DNA of 37,973 bases from an uncultured Clostridia bacterium (GCA_934155165.1 CAKPGS010000009.1:1-37973); one strand, 5' to 3'; positions 23,048 to 32,424 are shown, counted from the first letter of the stretch. The notes: generated from the sequence alone by a model not told the origin. Numbers and translations are program-made.

Positions 23048-23953
23048 TTATTTCATTTTAAATTTATTTACAATGCTTTCTTTTTCTTGCCAATCTTCTT
23101 TAACTTTTACCCAAATTTTTAAATTAATTTTTATTCCAAGCATTCTTTCCAAATCTTGTCTTGCATATGTTCCAATTCTTTTTAGCATTTGTCCGCCTTT
23201 TCCTATAATTATGCCCTTATGAGAATTTCTTAAACAGTAAATTGTAGCTTCTACATCATATATTTGTTCTCCTTTACTTGTTGTTCTTTCTTGCATTTTT
23301 TCTGTTTCTACATATATTCCATGTGGTACTTCTTCATCTAATAATTTTAATGCTTTTTCTCTTATTGTCTCTTCAACTAGTTGTCTTTCTGTTTGATCTG
23401 TATATTCATCTATATCATAATATGCTGGACCCGGTTTTAAAAGTTCCTCTATTTCATCTAATATTGCATTTACTTCTTTGCTTTTTATTGCAGATGTTGG
23501 TATAACAGCCTTAAAATCATATTCTTTTCTATACATGTCTATAATTTTTAGTAGATTTTCTCTTTTTATTAAGTCTATTTTATTTATTATTAATATTGTA
23601 GGTTTATGTGCTTCTTTTATTTTTTCTAGAATTATTCTATCTCCCTTAGGAATTTCATTTTTTGATGCATCTACCATAAATAAAACTACATCAACATCTG
23701 TTACAGCTCCATAAGCTGTTTCTAACATTGTCTCTCCAAGCTTTGTTTTAGGCTTATGTATTCCTGGTGTATCTATAAAAATTATTTGTGAATTTTCTCT
23801 ATTAATAATTGCTCGTATAGCTGTTCTTGTAGTTTGCGATTTATTTGCTGTTATTGCAACTTTTTCTCCTGTTAAAGAATTTATTAATGTAGATTTTCCT
23901 ACATTTGTTCTTCCTATTATTGATACAAATCCTGATTTAAATTTATTCTCCAT
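23048..23953 (-). CDS. era: GTPase Era
   Basis: Binds 16S rRNA near its 3' end and is needed for small-subunit maturation. The 301-residue protein has the P-loop GRTNVGKSTLIN, switch II DTPGIHKP, NKID, and a SAI-type G5 motif. The C-terminal KH domain contains HKGIIIGKGGQMLKRIG. YbeY, another 16S rRNA maturation factor, is encoded two genes upstream, separated by the DUF3048 gene. A palindromic repeat separates it from yqzL-recO. A ribosome site AGGAAA precedes the ATG at 23953. Confidence 0.97.
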   Translation of the reverse strand: MENKFKSGFVSIIGRTNVGKSTLINSLTGEKVAITANKSQTTRTAIRAIINRENSQIIFIDTPGIHKPKTKLGETMLETAYGAVTDVDVVLFMVDASKNEIPKGDRIILEKIKEAHKPTILIINKIDLIKRENLLKIIDMYRKEYDFKAVIPTSAIKSKEVNAILDEIEELLKPGPAYYDIDEYTDQTERQLVEETIREKALKLLDEEVPHGIYVETEKMQERTTSKGEQIYDVEATIYCLRNSHKGIIIGKGGQMLKRIGTYARQDLERMLGIKINLKIWVKVKEDWQEKESIVNKFKMK

Positions 23954-24022
23954 ATGTTTTCCTTTCCTTACTTATTATATATCGTTTTTATTAATTATTT
24001 TGTAGAAATTTGAATTGTAACT

Positions 24023-24064
24023 AAAAATGTCTGCCTTACATTTTTCATTTTGTAAGCACAGACA
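24023..24064 (-). terminator. Terminator after the DUF3048 gene
   Basis: TGTCTGCCTTACA (24028-24040) pairs with TGTAAGCACAGACA (24051-24064) with one bulged base, and a T-run follows on the minus strand. It separates the pdaA-to-DUF3048 block from era. Confidence 0.88.
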
Positions 24065-24077
24065 CTTTTTTATTTTA

Positions 24078-25148
24078 TTACTCAAATGTAACATTTGCAT
24101 CTATTGGGCAAATATTAAAAAATGTATTTCCATCATTAACTTCAATTTCTTTACCATTTAAATCTTTATATACTGTTTGTGATTTTCTATCCTTCTTTTC
24201 ACATGTTATTTCAATAGCTTTTCCGTTTGTTATATAATACCCTTTAAAAGTTCCTATATTTGATAAATTTTGTCTATCCTTATTTTCTCCATCATTAAGA
24301 ACCGTATTTTTTACAAATGTTATTATTATATTTTTAGTAGCAATGCTTTCTTTGGTTTCAAAATCTGTTTGTTTAACTCCTCTTGCATATCTTGTATATG
24401 TTTTACTTGCTTCATCATACACATAACTTGTTGTATGTAGTTGTGAATATGGTATTGTTACTTTATTTGCACTTTTTCCTTCTACTAAATCAACTTCCTT
24501 TGTAACATAGTTTAGTACACTTTCTTTACTTGATGTTAATTTATAGTTTTTATTTTTTGCAATCTCTTTTAATTTTGCTGTACTTGTTAAAACATTATGT
24601 GGTGATGATTTTTGTTTTATTCTCCAGAAACTTCCCTCACTTTCTGTTATTCCATTTATATTATTAACTCCTAAGGATTTTATATCGCTTTCTGCTTTTG
24701 GACTCCATCCAAAATGAGCATATATAGCATCATTTTCTAATGCATAATCTAGGAAATAATGTCTTGAACTTCTAACTGGTCCTATTTTTTCAACATCTTG
24801 ACCTTTAAAGACTGCCATTAATCTTGTTTCTCCACCTTCAACTATTATTTCATAAATAGCATATGCTTTTTTTAATCCTGCTTGTGGCCATGCACCTTTA
24901 TGGTTGTCTATCATAACAGCTATAGGTCTCTGATTTCCTGAAAATATTTTTATTCCTTTATCGTCTACAACCTCAGTTACTGTTTCATCTTCATTCTCAT
25001 TATTTATTGCAACCTCATTATTATCTTTGTTTTTAAATACTACCATATATCCTAAAATTCCTGCTGCTATTAATATTATTAATATAGTTATAATTATAAA
25101 TATTTTCATTTTTTTATTTGTTTTGCTTCTTTTTTCTTTTCTACTCAT
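24078..25148 (-). CDS. DUF3048 (YerB-like) membrane-anchored protein
   Basis: The 356-residue protein has one N-terminal membrane helix (about 13-37), an acidic linker and then the DUF3048 region: RPIAVMIDNHKGAWPQAGLK, AIYEIIVEGGETRLMAVF, and VGPVRSSRHYFLDYAL-like GPVRSSR. The C-terminal DUF3048_C part ends with FFNICPIDANVTFE. It is expected to lie outside the membrane. YerB is a Bacillus lipoprotein of unknown function; here a helix rather than a lipobox is visible. It lies between ybeY and era with a terminator after it. The family is firm and the role unknown. Confidence 0.9.
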   Translation of the reverse strand: MSRKEKRSKTNKKMKIFIIITILIILIAAGILGYMVVFKNKDNNEVAINNENEDETVTEVVDDKGIKIFSGNQRPIAVMIDNHKGAWPQAGLKKAYAIYEIIVEGGETRLMAVFKGQDVEKIGPVRSSRHYFLDYALENDAIYAHFGWSPKAESDIKSLGVNNINGITESEGSFWRIKQKSSPHNVLTSTAKLKEIAKNKNYKLTSSKESVLNYVTKEVDLVEGKSANKVTIPYSQLHTTSYVYDEASKTYTRYARGVKQTDFETKESIATKNIIITFVKNTVLNDGENKDRQNLSNIGTFKGYYITNGKAIEITCEKKDRKSQTVYKDLNGKEIEVNDGNTFFNICPIDANVTFE

Positions 25149-25176
25149 TTTATCCCCTTACATATTTTTTATTATT

Positions 25177-25647
25177 TTATCTGTTTATTTCAAGTTTAGA
25201 AAGTATATTTTCCTCTTTTTCTCTCATTTGTTTTTTTTCATTTTCTTCCATATGGTCATATCCCATCAAGTGATAAAAGCCATGCACAGCCATATATGCA
25301 AGTTCTCTTTCAAAACTATGTCCATATTCTTCTGCTTGTTTTTGTACTTGTTCAATAGATATAATTACATCTCCTAAAACTTGTTGTAATCCATTCAAAT
25401 TCATTTCGCATACTTTCTTTATTTCATCTTTTTCAAACATTGGGAATGAAAGCACATCTGTTGCTCTATCTATATTTCTATATTCTTTGTTGATTTTATG
25501 TATGTTTTCAGGGTTTGTAAGAGTAATAGATATATATAAGTTTTTTAAGCCTTCTTCTTCAAAGCATTTATTTATTACTCTATTCAAAACCTTTTCATAT
25601 TCTTTATTTTCATCTATATCTAAATATTGTACTTCTAAAAATTCCAT
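25177..25647 (-). CDS. ybeY: Endoribonuclease YbeY
   Basis: Zinc-dependent RNase for 16S rRNA 3'-end maturation and ribosome quality control. The 156-residue length is standard. The metal site HGFYHLMGYDH supplies His122, His126 and His132, and TDVLSFPM and GDVIIS are further family motifs. In many Bacillota it follows phoH and an HD-domain gene; here an unrecognised gene stands in that place 15 bases upstream. It has an AGGAAA ribosome site. Confidence 0.96.
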   Translation of the reverse strand: MEFLEVQYLDIDENKEYEKVLNRVINKCFEEEGLKNLYISITLTNPENIHKINKEYRNIDRATDVLSFPMFEKDEIKKVCEMNLNGLQQVLGDVIISIEQVQKQAEEYGHSFERELAYMAVHGFYHLMGYDHMEENEKKQMREKEENILSKLEINR

Positions 25648-25662
25648 TTTTCCTTTCCTTTT

Positions 25663-26853
25663 CTAAGCAATTTGCTTTTGCTTTGTATAATTGCCAAATG
25701 TTTTGCATGAATTTTTTATATTCCTCATAGCTCCCATACTTACTAATTTTTCTTTGTAAAATTTAATAATTTTCTCATATCTCAAAACATTTCTTGCTTC
25801 ACATAATTTTTTCAAGTCGTTTCTTATAAATAATACTTCTTTTTGTTCTTCGTAATCCTCTGGATTAGTTTCTTTAATTGATTGTAAAGACTTATATTCA
25901 TTCCAGAATTTTTTATAATAATCTCTTTCTGCAGGTTTGTCCCAATATATTTTAGTAGATAATAATCTCATATTATAATCTTCAATTAAATCTATTAATA
26001 ATTTATATGCAGATTTCTTCTTTTGTTCTATGCGTGTATCCACTATTAGGTCCCTTGTTTCCTTTAATAATTTTATATAGCATTGTTCAGCTACAATTAA
26101 AGGTAAACTATGTGTAAATAGTTGTCTGCTTATTCCAAGTAGTATTGCCTTCTTTTCTATTAGTTCCTTTTGATCTAATTTTCCTATTGTTAATCCTTCA
26201 AATTTTTCATATTCATCCATAATTTCTTTATAAGTGTCATTATTGTCATTTTTTATTTTTATAGGTAAAATTAATCCAATATAATCTTCTAATGTATTAA
26301 ATATTTTATTGTATATTTCTTCTCTGTCTTTTGCAACTAAATTATCTGCAAGTTGCACAGAATAGTGTTTTAGTAAGCCTTTATATAATGTATCCATTTT
26401 GGCTGCATAGAATTTTTCATATTTGTTAAGTAATTTTTCTTTATTTTGTGTTTTTACTGTTTCATAATCTAAATCTATTAAATATTTTTGTTTTCTATAT
26501 TTATATTCTAAATACTCTGTTTCTTTTAAATGTGTTACCTCATAATAATCTGCTAATGCATTTCTTTCAAATTCAGAAGCTGTATTGTTTTTTACTTTTT
26601 TATAAACAGAATCCATTATATATTTATCTATAGATTCTAAATAAAGTGAATATGTATCTTCATATTTTTTTCTTGATGTTTCATCATTATCTTCTTCATC
26701 GTATAAATATGCTTTAATAACATTGTTTCTTTTTATGGAAATCATTACGCTATTAAAACCAACTCTTGTTGGTATAAGTAATTTACCTATAGTATTTGTT
26801 ATTTTTTTAAAAAATGTTTTATCTGTTTCTAAAACTCTAAGCCCTCTTTCCAT
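25663..26853 (-). CDS. Unrecognised helical protein in the yqfD-ybeY interval
   Basis: I do not recognise a family. From the chosen ATG at 26853 it has 396 residues; three in-frame starts sit close together, and this one is nine bases after AAGG while the others are too close. It is highly charged and almost entirely helical, rich in Lys, Glu, Tyr and Leu, with motifs such as SRQLFTHSLPLIVAEQCYI and LCEARNVLRYEKIIKFYKEK. There is no signal peptide or membrane helix. It occupies the place where phoH and the HD-family phosphodiesterase gene usually lie in the yqfC-yqfD-ybeY operon. A sporulation link is inferred from position only. Confidence 0.75.
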   Translation of the reverse strand: MERGLRVLETDKTFFKKITNTIGKLLIPTRVGFNSVMISIKRNNVIKAYLYDEEDNDETSRKKYEDTYSLYLESIDKYIMDSVYKKVKNNTASEFERNALADYYEVTHLKETEYLEYKYRKQKYLIDLDYETVKTQNKEKLLNKYEKFYAAKMDTLYKGLLKHYSVQLADNLVAKDREEIYNKIFNTLEDYIGLILPIKIKNDNNDTYKEIMDEYEKFEGLTIGKLDQKELIEKKAILLGISRQLFTHSLPLIVAEQCYIKLLKETRDLIVDTRIEQKKKSAYKLLIDLIEDYNMRLLSTKIYWDKPAERDYYKKFWNEYKSLQSIKETNPEDYEEQKEVLFIRNDLKKLCEARNVLRYEKIIKFYKEKLVSMGAMRNIKNSCKTFGNYTKQKQIA

Positions 26854-26866
26854 GCTCATCATCCTT

Positions 26867-28051
26867 TCAAAATACTATTTTTTCTTCAGTGCCTATATTT
26901 TCTAATACTTCATATATAACTTCTACTTCTACATATTCATTTGTTGCAACTACATTCACAGTTCTATTTTTTACATTATCTAAATTTTCTATTTTACTAT
27001 TTAATTCTTCTTCTGCTTTTTTTATAGCTATATTTTTTGCTTCTTCCTGAGTATGTTCTTCTGTTTTTTGTATTGTTTCAAAATTATTACATTTAGTAAT
27101 GCTTACGGGTAAATAAAAATCAGAAAATATTTTCATTTTTTTGTCTGTGTATATTGTATCATAATTTTCAAATTTGGAAAGAGTTTTATACAAATTTATT
27201 TGAAAATTATTAAATTTAATTTGATATTTCTTTTCTTCATTTCCTGTCCTTTCTTTTTTACTCTCTTTTAACTCTGCTCTTGCTGTTGTGGAATACCAGA
27301 CTTTCGCTGTTACTTTTCCTGCACCATGAACATATCTTACTCCTGTATATTTTCCTTCCATCCACCCACCTATTAATATGCTTCCTTTTTTTACCAAATC
27401 GCCTTCTTTTACTACGGCTGTACCTTTTGTAGCTTCTACTTTTTCTACAACGGCATCATTATTTGCAACAATGTTACAATATTCATCTTTATTTATAACT
27501 TTTGGCTTTTCTTCTGTTTCTACAATCTTTACTGTAACATTAGTTCCTCTTATATTTATTCCAACCCATGAAACATCATTTCTTTTTAATCTTATGGTAT
27601 TTATAATTTCATTTTTATTTATTTTTCTCTTTAGAGTTCCTACTTCTAAGCCTTGCTCTTTTAATTCCGTTAGAATATCTTTTGTGGCTATTTTATTATT
27701 TCCTACCACATCTATATTCCATACAAAATTTGATGCTCCAAAAATTATTATAAAAACAGCAATAAGCCCTACTGCAAATATTTTTCTTTTTTTGTATCTA
27801 TCTAATAAAAAAGGCATTCCCTTTTTTCTTTCTATATGAATCCTACAATTTGTTTTTTTAGCAACTTGTTTTATTTCCTTAAAATTTTTTATGGATATAT
27901 TTGTGTGCATAATGCTTGCTTTTTCTCTTTTTATTCCCCATAAAAAAATTCCATTTTGTCTACAAATATTTATAAATTTTTCTATATAAAAGCCTTCAAC
28001 ATTTATTCTAATATATCCAATTAGTTTATATAATAAAATTTTAAAAAACAA
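26867..28051 (-). CDS. yqfD: Sporulation protein YqfD
   Basis: Stage IV sporulation membrane protein of 394 residues, needed for spore formation in Bacillus. The order is a cytoplasmic N-terminal region with GFYIEKFINICRQNGIFLWG, one membrane helix (about 90-110, KIFAVGLIAVFIIIFGASNF), a POTRA-like segment with VVGNNKIATKDILTELKEQG, and a large external domain with VKKGSILIGGWMEGKYTGVR. It starts two bases after yqfC, a tight translational unit that is conserved in the family. Confidence 0.94.
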   Translation of the reverse strand: MFFKILLYKLIGYIRINVEGFYIEKFINICRQNGIFLWGIKREKASIMHTNISIKNFKEIKQVAKKTNCRIHIERKKGMPFLLDRYKKRKIFAVGLIAVFIIIFGASNFVWNIDVVGNNKIATKDILTELKEQGLEVGTLKRKINKNEIINTIRLKRNDVSWVGINIRGTNVTVKIVETEEKPKVINKDEYCNIVANNDAVVEKVEATKGTAVVKEGDLVKKGSILIGGWMEGKYTGVRYVHGAGKVTAKVWYSTTARAELKESKKERTGNEEKKYQIKFNNFQINLYKTLSKFENYDTIYTDKKMKIFSDFYLPVSITKCNNFETIQKTEEHTQEEAKNIAIKKAEEELNSKIENLDNVKNRTVNVVATNEYVEVEVIYEVLENIGTEEKIVF

Positions 28052-28053
28052 AT

Positions 28054-28350
28054 TTATTCCTCCTCATCAGTTATGCTTTCAAAATCAATGCTTTCTATTT
28101 TTCCCGTAATTATTAAATCTTCATCTGTCATCTCATTCAAACTTAAATTAAACCCATTTATATTTAAAACACCTATAGTTGTATTTAATCTTACAAAAAA
28201 ATTTTCATATTCTAAAATTCCTTTATAATTTTCAACCATAATTTTCTTAAAACCTATTATTGTAATTTTAGGCTCATTATTTGAAATTTCTTCAGGAAAT
28301 TCTAATATATTATTCAATCTAGAATTTCCTTTTTTCTTATTTTTTCTCAT
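28054..28350 (-). CDS. yqfC: Sporulation protein YqfC (YabP/YqfC family)
   Basis: The 98-residue YabP/YqfC-family protein shows ITIIGFKKIMVENYKGILEY and, further on, TIGVLNINGFNLSLNEMTDE followed by DLIITGKI, matching the beta-rich fold of the family. It is co-transcribed with yqfD and pdaA. A GAGGTG site lies before the ATG. YqfC is a sigma-E-controlled coat or engulfment-stage protein in Bacillus; sigma control here is inferred. Confidence 0.92.
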   Translation of the reverse strand: MRKNKKKGNSRLNNILEFPEEISNNEPKITIIGFKKIMVENYKGILEYENFFVRLNTTIGVLNINGFNLSLNEMTDEDLIITGKIESIDFESITDEEE

Positions 28351-28365
28351 CTAAATCACCTCTTA

Positions 28366-29175
28366 TTATTTTTCAAATTCATCTAATGGCCTAATCTCAT
28401 ATCCTTCATTTTTAGCTTCTTGAATAATATTTCCTAAAACATTGCAATTATCTTTTGAATTTCCATGTAATAACATTATTTCTCCATTGTGAAAATTGTT
28501 AATAATCATTTTTTTAGCATTTTCTTCTCCGCTTTGATTATTTTCTTCCCAGTCTTTATATGCAAAACTCCACATTACAGTTTTATATCCTAAATTATTA
28601 CATTCATTAAGAGTTCTTTCACTATACTCTCCCTTAGGTGGTCTTATATATTTCATTTCATAGCCAAATTTTTCGTAAATTGCTAAGTGTAAATCCATTA
28701 CTTCCTTTTTAATTTCTTCGTTAGAAATATCTGGCATACTTTTATGGTTCACTGTATGATTTCCAACTATATGTCCTTCATCAATCATTCTCTTTACTAG
28801 TTCTTCATTAGTATTTAAATAATGTGCTGTAATAAAAAATGTAGCTTTAACATTATTTTCTTTTAGGGTATCTAAAATTTTATTTGTATAACCTGCTTCA
28901 TACCCCTCATCAAAAGTTATATATATGTATTTCTTCTCGCTATTTCCCATACAATATCCATCGTATTTATTTATTAACTCTGCATTTACTTTTCCTAAGT
29001 CTGGTTGTTTATTATCTTTTTCACGTTTTATACCCCAGCCAATTTTTTTGTTACTTAAAGCTGTTCCTGCATTTGTTTCAATAGAATCTTCATAGTCATT
29101 TTCTGTCATAAAAACACAAAAAGAAAAAACTAAAATAATAACACTACAATAAATAAAAATAGACTTTTTATTCAT
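28366..29175 (-). CDS. pdaA: Polysaccharide deacetylase, PdaA-like (muramic-delta-lactam formation)
   Basis: Removes the acetyl group from cortex peptidoglycan so that muramic-delta-lactam can form, a step needed for germination. It has 269 residues from the ATG at 29175, chosen because of the GGGGGAG site; upstream codons lack homology. An N-terminal membrane helix (about 5-22) anchors it. The NodB domain has TFDEGYE (Asp89, in the PdaA form rather than TFDDGP), HTVNH (His140, His144), YIRPPKGEYSERTL, and IMLLHGNSKDN. It heads the yqfC-yqfD run. PdaA assignment rests on the FDEGYE motif and the sporulation context. Confidence 0.9.
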   Translation of the reverse strand: MNKKSIFIYCSVIILVFSFCVFMTENDYEDSIETNAGTALSNKKIGWGIKREKDNKQPDLGKVNAELINKYDGYCMGNSEKKYIYITFDEGYEAGYTNKILDTLKENNVKATFFITAHYLNTNEELVKRMIDEGHIVGNHTVNHKSMPDISNEEIKKEVMDLHLAIYEKFGYEMKYIRPPKGEYSERTLNECNNLGYKTVMWSFAYKDWEENNQSGEENAKKMIINNFHNGEIMLLHGNSKDNCNVLGNIIQEAKNEGYEIRPLDEFEK

Positions 29176-29251
29176 AAAATTGCTCCCCCTCTTTTTTTCT
29201 AATGTATGTGTTATGGGCAAAATTTATTACAGGTTTGATTCGCACAAAAAT

Positions 29252-29271
29252 AAGACACAAATTTGTGTCTT
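29252..29271 (-). terminator. Perfect palindrome after the HipA-like gene
   Basis: AAGACACAAATTTGTGTCTT is a perfect 20-base palindrome immediately after the stop of the kinase gene, followed on the minus strand by ATTTTTG. It probably terminates that gene. Confidence 0.75.
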
Positions 29272-29273
29272 GT

Positions 29274-30131
29274 TTAGCTTAGTTTTTCATATACATTTTT
29301 TATAACATTATATCTTAGATTTATGATATTTTTATAAAATTTCTTTCGTTCAGTTGTAATTTCTTCTATATTATTTATAAAATTATTTATTTCATTTATT
29401 TTTATATTCGGAAATACTCTTTTTATTGCTTCATTACATTTTTTATTTTTCATTTCTTTTATATATGTTATATAATTTATCTTTTTTCCATTTTCTTTTA
29501 TACAAGAATAACAATTTATCGCTAGATTTTTTATTTCAGTTTCTGTAATTTTTTCTAATTCTTTATCTTCTATTATTGGATTTAAGCATGATCCACAATC
29601 ATAAATCGGAGAAAATTCTATTTTCCCTGTTTTTTTATTTAATAAAAATCCCCAATTTCCATTATGTCTATCTGTATTTCCTATTAAACTATCAATAATA
29701 AACATATCCCAAAATTTTTTTATTGTTTCCTCTGTATTAACCATTTTGCTTTCTTTTATAACATCGATTATATCGTTTAATTCTGTTTCTATTTTTTTAT
29801 CTGGATTTGTACTTAATGCCAAATTTTCAAATTCATATAAAACATTATCATCATCTGTAAAATCCTCGCAAGCACAAACAATTTTCTTCTTTCCATTATA
29901 TTCATATACACCCAATTCAGTATTTTGAGTTTTAAAGCCTATTAATTCAAATATATTGCTTCCAACATATTCAGAAAAAGCATTATTTATATATGAAATA
30001 TTTTTGTCTTTTTCTCTTACAGGATCTGGAAATTTAACTAAATATTTTTTATTATTATAAATTAATGTTTTTTTCTTTTCTGAGCCTCTATAACTGTTTA
30101 ATTGTTCTAATGCATTTGTAAAATCAATCAT
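29274..30131 (-). CDS. HipA/CtkA-like serine/threonine kinase
   Basis: Predicted protein kinase of the HipA-C-like fold, 285 residues. KYLVKFPD supplies the ATP-contacting Lys33. The catalytic loop is NTDRHNGNWGF (Asp154, Asn157), and SPIYDCGSCL gives the metal-binding Asp178 in place of a DFG motif. There is no HipA N-terminal subdomain and no neighbouring HipB-type antitoxin, so it resembles the stand-alone CtkA-type group more than a toxin-antitoxin pair. It diverges from the agr response regulator. The substrate is unknown. The start is the ATG at 30131 with a GAGGTG site. Confidence 0.82.
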   Translation of the reverse strand: MIDFTNALEQLNSYRGSEKKKTLIYNNKKYLVKFPDPVREKDKNISYINNAFSEYVGSNIFELIGFKTQNTELGVYEYNGKKKIVCACEDFTDDDNVLYEFENLALSTNPDKKIETELNDIIDVIKESKMVNTEETIKKFWDMFIIDSLIGNTDRHNGNWGFLLNKKTGKIEFSPIYDCGSCLNPIIEDKELEKITETEIKNLAINCYSCIKENGKKINYITYIKEMKNKKCNEAIKRVFPNIKINEINNFINNIEEITTERKKFYKNIINLRYNVIKNVYEKLS

Positions 30132-30286
30132 ATTTTTTCACCTCTTTATTTGCTGGTATTAGTATATCATAATACATATAATTTTTCTATATATTAATAA
30201 AATAATATATTTTCTTTAAACATATTATTATTTTCGACATTTTTTTACAACGTTTTTATCATTTTTTCGTATTTTAATTTCATTTA

Positions 30287-30315
30287 TTGACATTTTATAA
30301 AATATAATTTATATT
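30287..30315 (+). promoter_or_regulatory. Promoter of the response regulator and kinase operon
   Basis: TTGACA (30287-30292), 17 bases and TATATT (30310-30315) give a start about 55 bases before the ATG. The other half of the 245-base gap, next to the HipA-like gene, holds only AT-rich sequence. Confidence 0.65.
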
Positions 30316-30376
30316 GTAAATATATATAAAAATTATACATACCAAAGATAAAGTTTTATATACGGAGGATTAGCTT

Positions 30377-31114
30377 ATGTTAAAATTTGCCGTATGCGAT
30401 GATAACATAGTAATATTAAATAGATTAACAAAAATGCTAGAAAATATTTTTTTAAAAAATAAACTGAATGCAGAGGTTGTATTGTCATCTACATCATCAG
30501 AAGAATTACTTAATTATACAACCTCTAATTTTTTAGATGTATTAATACTTGATATAGATTTTAAGTCTGAGCACTCAGGCTTAGAACTTGCTCAAAGAAT
30601 ACGTCAAAAAAATAAAAATATATATATTATATTTTCTACTGCACATTTAGAGTATGCATTAATTGCATATAAACTAAAGACTTTTGATTATCTTCCTAAG
30701 CCTATTACACCTGAAAGATTGGAAGAAACTGTAAATAGAATTTTTGAAGATGTTTCTTCTGATGATGAAAATAATTTTATTAAAATTGGAAATAGCAAGA
30801 TATTAATTAATCAAAAGGAAGTAGAATATATCCAGAAAGATGGTATGAAAGTAATTTATCACACTATCCATAAGAATTATGAAACTTATTCTTCTTTTGC
30901 AAAAATAGAAAATACATTACCAAAAAATTTTGTTAGGTGTCATAAATCTTATATAGCTAACACAAATAATATTGTTAACATAGAGTCCAAGAGCAATATT
31001 ATTCTCTTTGCATCTAATAGTAGTTGCACTATTGGACCTAAATACAAAAATAATTTAATGGAGGTTTTTACACATGCAAATTTTACAAAATATCTGGACA
31101 GCATTAACAACTGA
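30377..31114 (+). CDS. agrA: LytTR-family response regulator (AgrA-like)
   Basis: Transcription factor of a quorum-sensing two-component pair, 245 residues. The receiver domain (1-120) has the acidic pair in KFAVCDDN (Asp8-Asp9), the phospho-acceptor Asp59 in DVLILDID, and KPI with Lys near 106. The LytTR DNA-binding domain (about 138-240) is shown by INQKEVEYIQKDG, NFVRCHKSYIANTNNI and the terminal SSCTIGPKYKNNL. A CGGAGG site precedes the ATG. The kinase gene begins 41 bases before its end. It probably binds near the agrBD promoter, but no consensus boxes are clear. Confidence 0.9.
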   Translation: MLKFAVCDDNIVILNRLTKMLENIFLKNKLNAEVVLSSTSSEELLNYTTSNFLDVLILDIDFKSEHSGLELAQRIRQKNKNIYIIFSTAHLEYALIAYKLKTFDYLPKPITPERLEETVNRIFEDVSSDDENNFIKIGNSKILINQKEVEYIQKDGMKVIYHTIHKNYETYSSFAKIENTLPKNFVRCHKSYIANTNNIVNIESKSNIILFASNSSCTIGPKYKNNLMEVFTHANFTKYLDSINN

Positions 31115-32423
31115 AAATGAACTTATTGTTAATTTACAAGGTATAATATTTACATTTATTGAAGCTTACATCTTTATGCTTTTATTTACAACATTTTTTA
31201 ATTTAGAAAGAAAGCCCAAAACAAGTATTTTATATGTTATAACGTTTTCTTTATTAACAACTTTATCAAGATCTTTAATTTCTGATCCTTATGGCACATT
31301 TATTAATATAATTATTTGTCCAATTTTAATAATTATATTTTTTAAGACAAGTATTTTAAAAGCTATTTTTAGTGAATTATTTCCTATGTTAATATGTGCT
31401 ATGATAGACAGTATTTTATATAAATTTTTTAATTTTTTTCTTCACATAACCAATACTGATATTTTAAGTATTCCTATATATAGAATTTTATTTTCAATCA
31501 TTGAATATACATTTATGTACATTACTTTTTTAATTTTAAAGAAATTTCATATTAATATTGGAGCTTTAAATATTAAAACTAATCATCAAAAAACATTATT
31601 AACGCTAACTGCTATTTTAGGTATAATTTCTATTGCATTACAAATGTACATTTGTGCATATTATTTATATGTTCTACCATTATATATACTAATTATTAGT
31701 ATTACATGTTTAATAGCATATTTTAGTATTAGTTTATATAGTTTAATAAACACTTCAAAACTTAATATTGCTAGACAAAATTTAGAAGAAACAAAGCTAA
31801 TGAACAAAACATTAACAATTTTAAATGATAAAATTAGAGCTTTTAGACATGACTTTAATAATATAATTCAGGCACTTGGTGGTTATATTCAAGCCAGAGA
31901 TATGGATGGACTTGAAAAATATTATTCTCAGCTTTTAAAAGATTGCCAAGAGGTAAACAATTTAACAGGTTTAAATCCAGAATCTATTAATAATCCTGCA
32001 ATTTACAGTTTACTTGCTTCTAAATATTATTTAGCAACAGAAAAAGGTATTGAATTTAACTTAGATATTTTTATGGATTTGAATTCTATAGATATGAAAA
32101 TATATGAATTTTGTAGAATATTAGGAATACTTTTAGATAACGCTATACAGGCAACCCAAGAATGTGAAGAAAAACAAATTACAGTAACAATAAGAAAAGA
32201 TACTAGATGTAAACGACAATTATTAATTGTAGAAAATACATATAAAGAAAAAGACATAGACACAGAAAGAATATTTGAAAAAGGTTATTCAACTAAAGAA
32301 GGTAACACAGGGCTTGGTTTATGGGAAGTCCGCCAAATACTACTAAAAAATACAAACCTTAATTTATTTACAAGTAAGGATGATAAATATTTTAAACAAC
32401 AATTAGAAATTTATAAAAGTTAG
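31074..32423 (+). CDS. agrC: AgrC-like sensor histidine kinase
   Basis: Membrane kinase of 449 residues for a peptide pheromone. About six or seven membrane helices fill residues 20-228. The DHp-type region has IRAFRHDFNN with phospho-acceptor His259. The GHKL ATPase domain follows: the N box LLDNAIQATQE with Asn356 and the G box GNTGLGLWEVRQIL (410-423). This layout matches AgrC (HPK10 type). The ATG at 31074 has GGAGG ten bases upstream inside the regulator gene, so the 41-base overlap is genuine. A terminator follows the stop. Confidence 0.9.
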   Translation: MQILQNIWTALTTENELIVNLQGIIFTFIEAYIFMLLFTTFFNLERKPKTSILYVITFSLLTTLSRSLISDPYGTFINIIICPILIIIFFKTSILKAIFSELFPMLICAMIDSILYKFFNFFLHITNTDILSIPIYRILFSIIEYTFMYITFLILKKFHINIGALNIKTNHQKTLLTLTAILGIISIALQMYICAYYLYVLPLYILIISITCLIAYFSISLYSLINTSKLNIARQNLEETKLMNKTLTILNDKIRAFRHDFNNIIQALGGYIQARDMDGLEKYYSQLLKDCQEVNNLTGLNPESINNPAIYSLLASKYYLATEKGIEFNLDIFMDLNSIDMKIYEFCRILGILLDNAIQATQECEEKQITVTIRKDTRCKRQLLIVENTYKEKDIDTERIFEKGYSTKEGNTGLGLWEVRQILLKNTNLNLFTSKDDKYFKQQLEIYKS

Positions 32424-32424
32424 A

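Noticed and set aside
29274..30131. HipBA toxin-antitoxin operon
   Set aside because: No HipB-like helix-turn-helix gene lies on either side; the kinase stands alone and lacks the HipA N-terminal subdomain.
30240..30290. LytTR-type boxes upstream of the response regulator
   Set aside because: TACAACGTTTTTATC only partly matches the consensus and no second repeat at 21 bp spacing was found.
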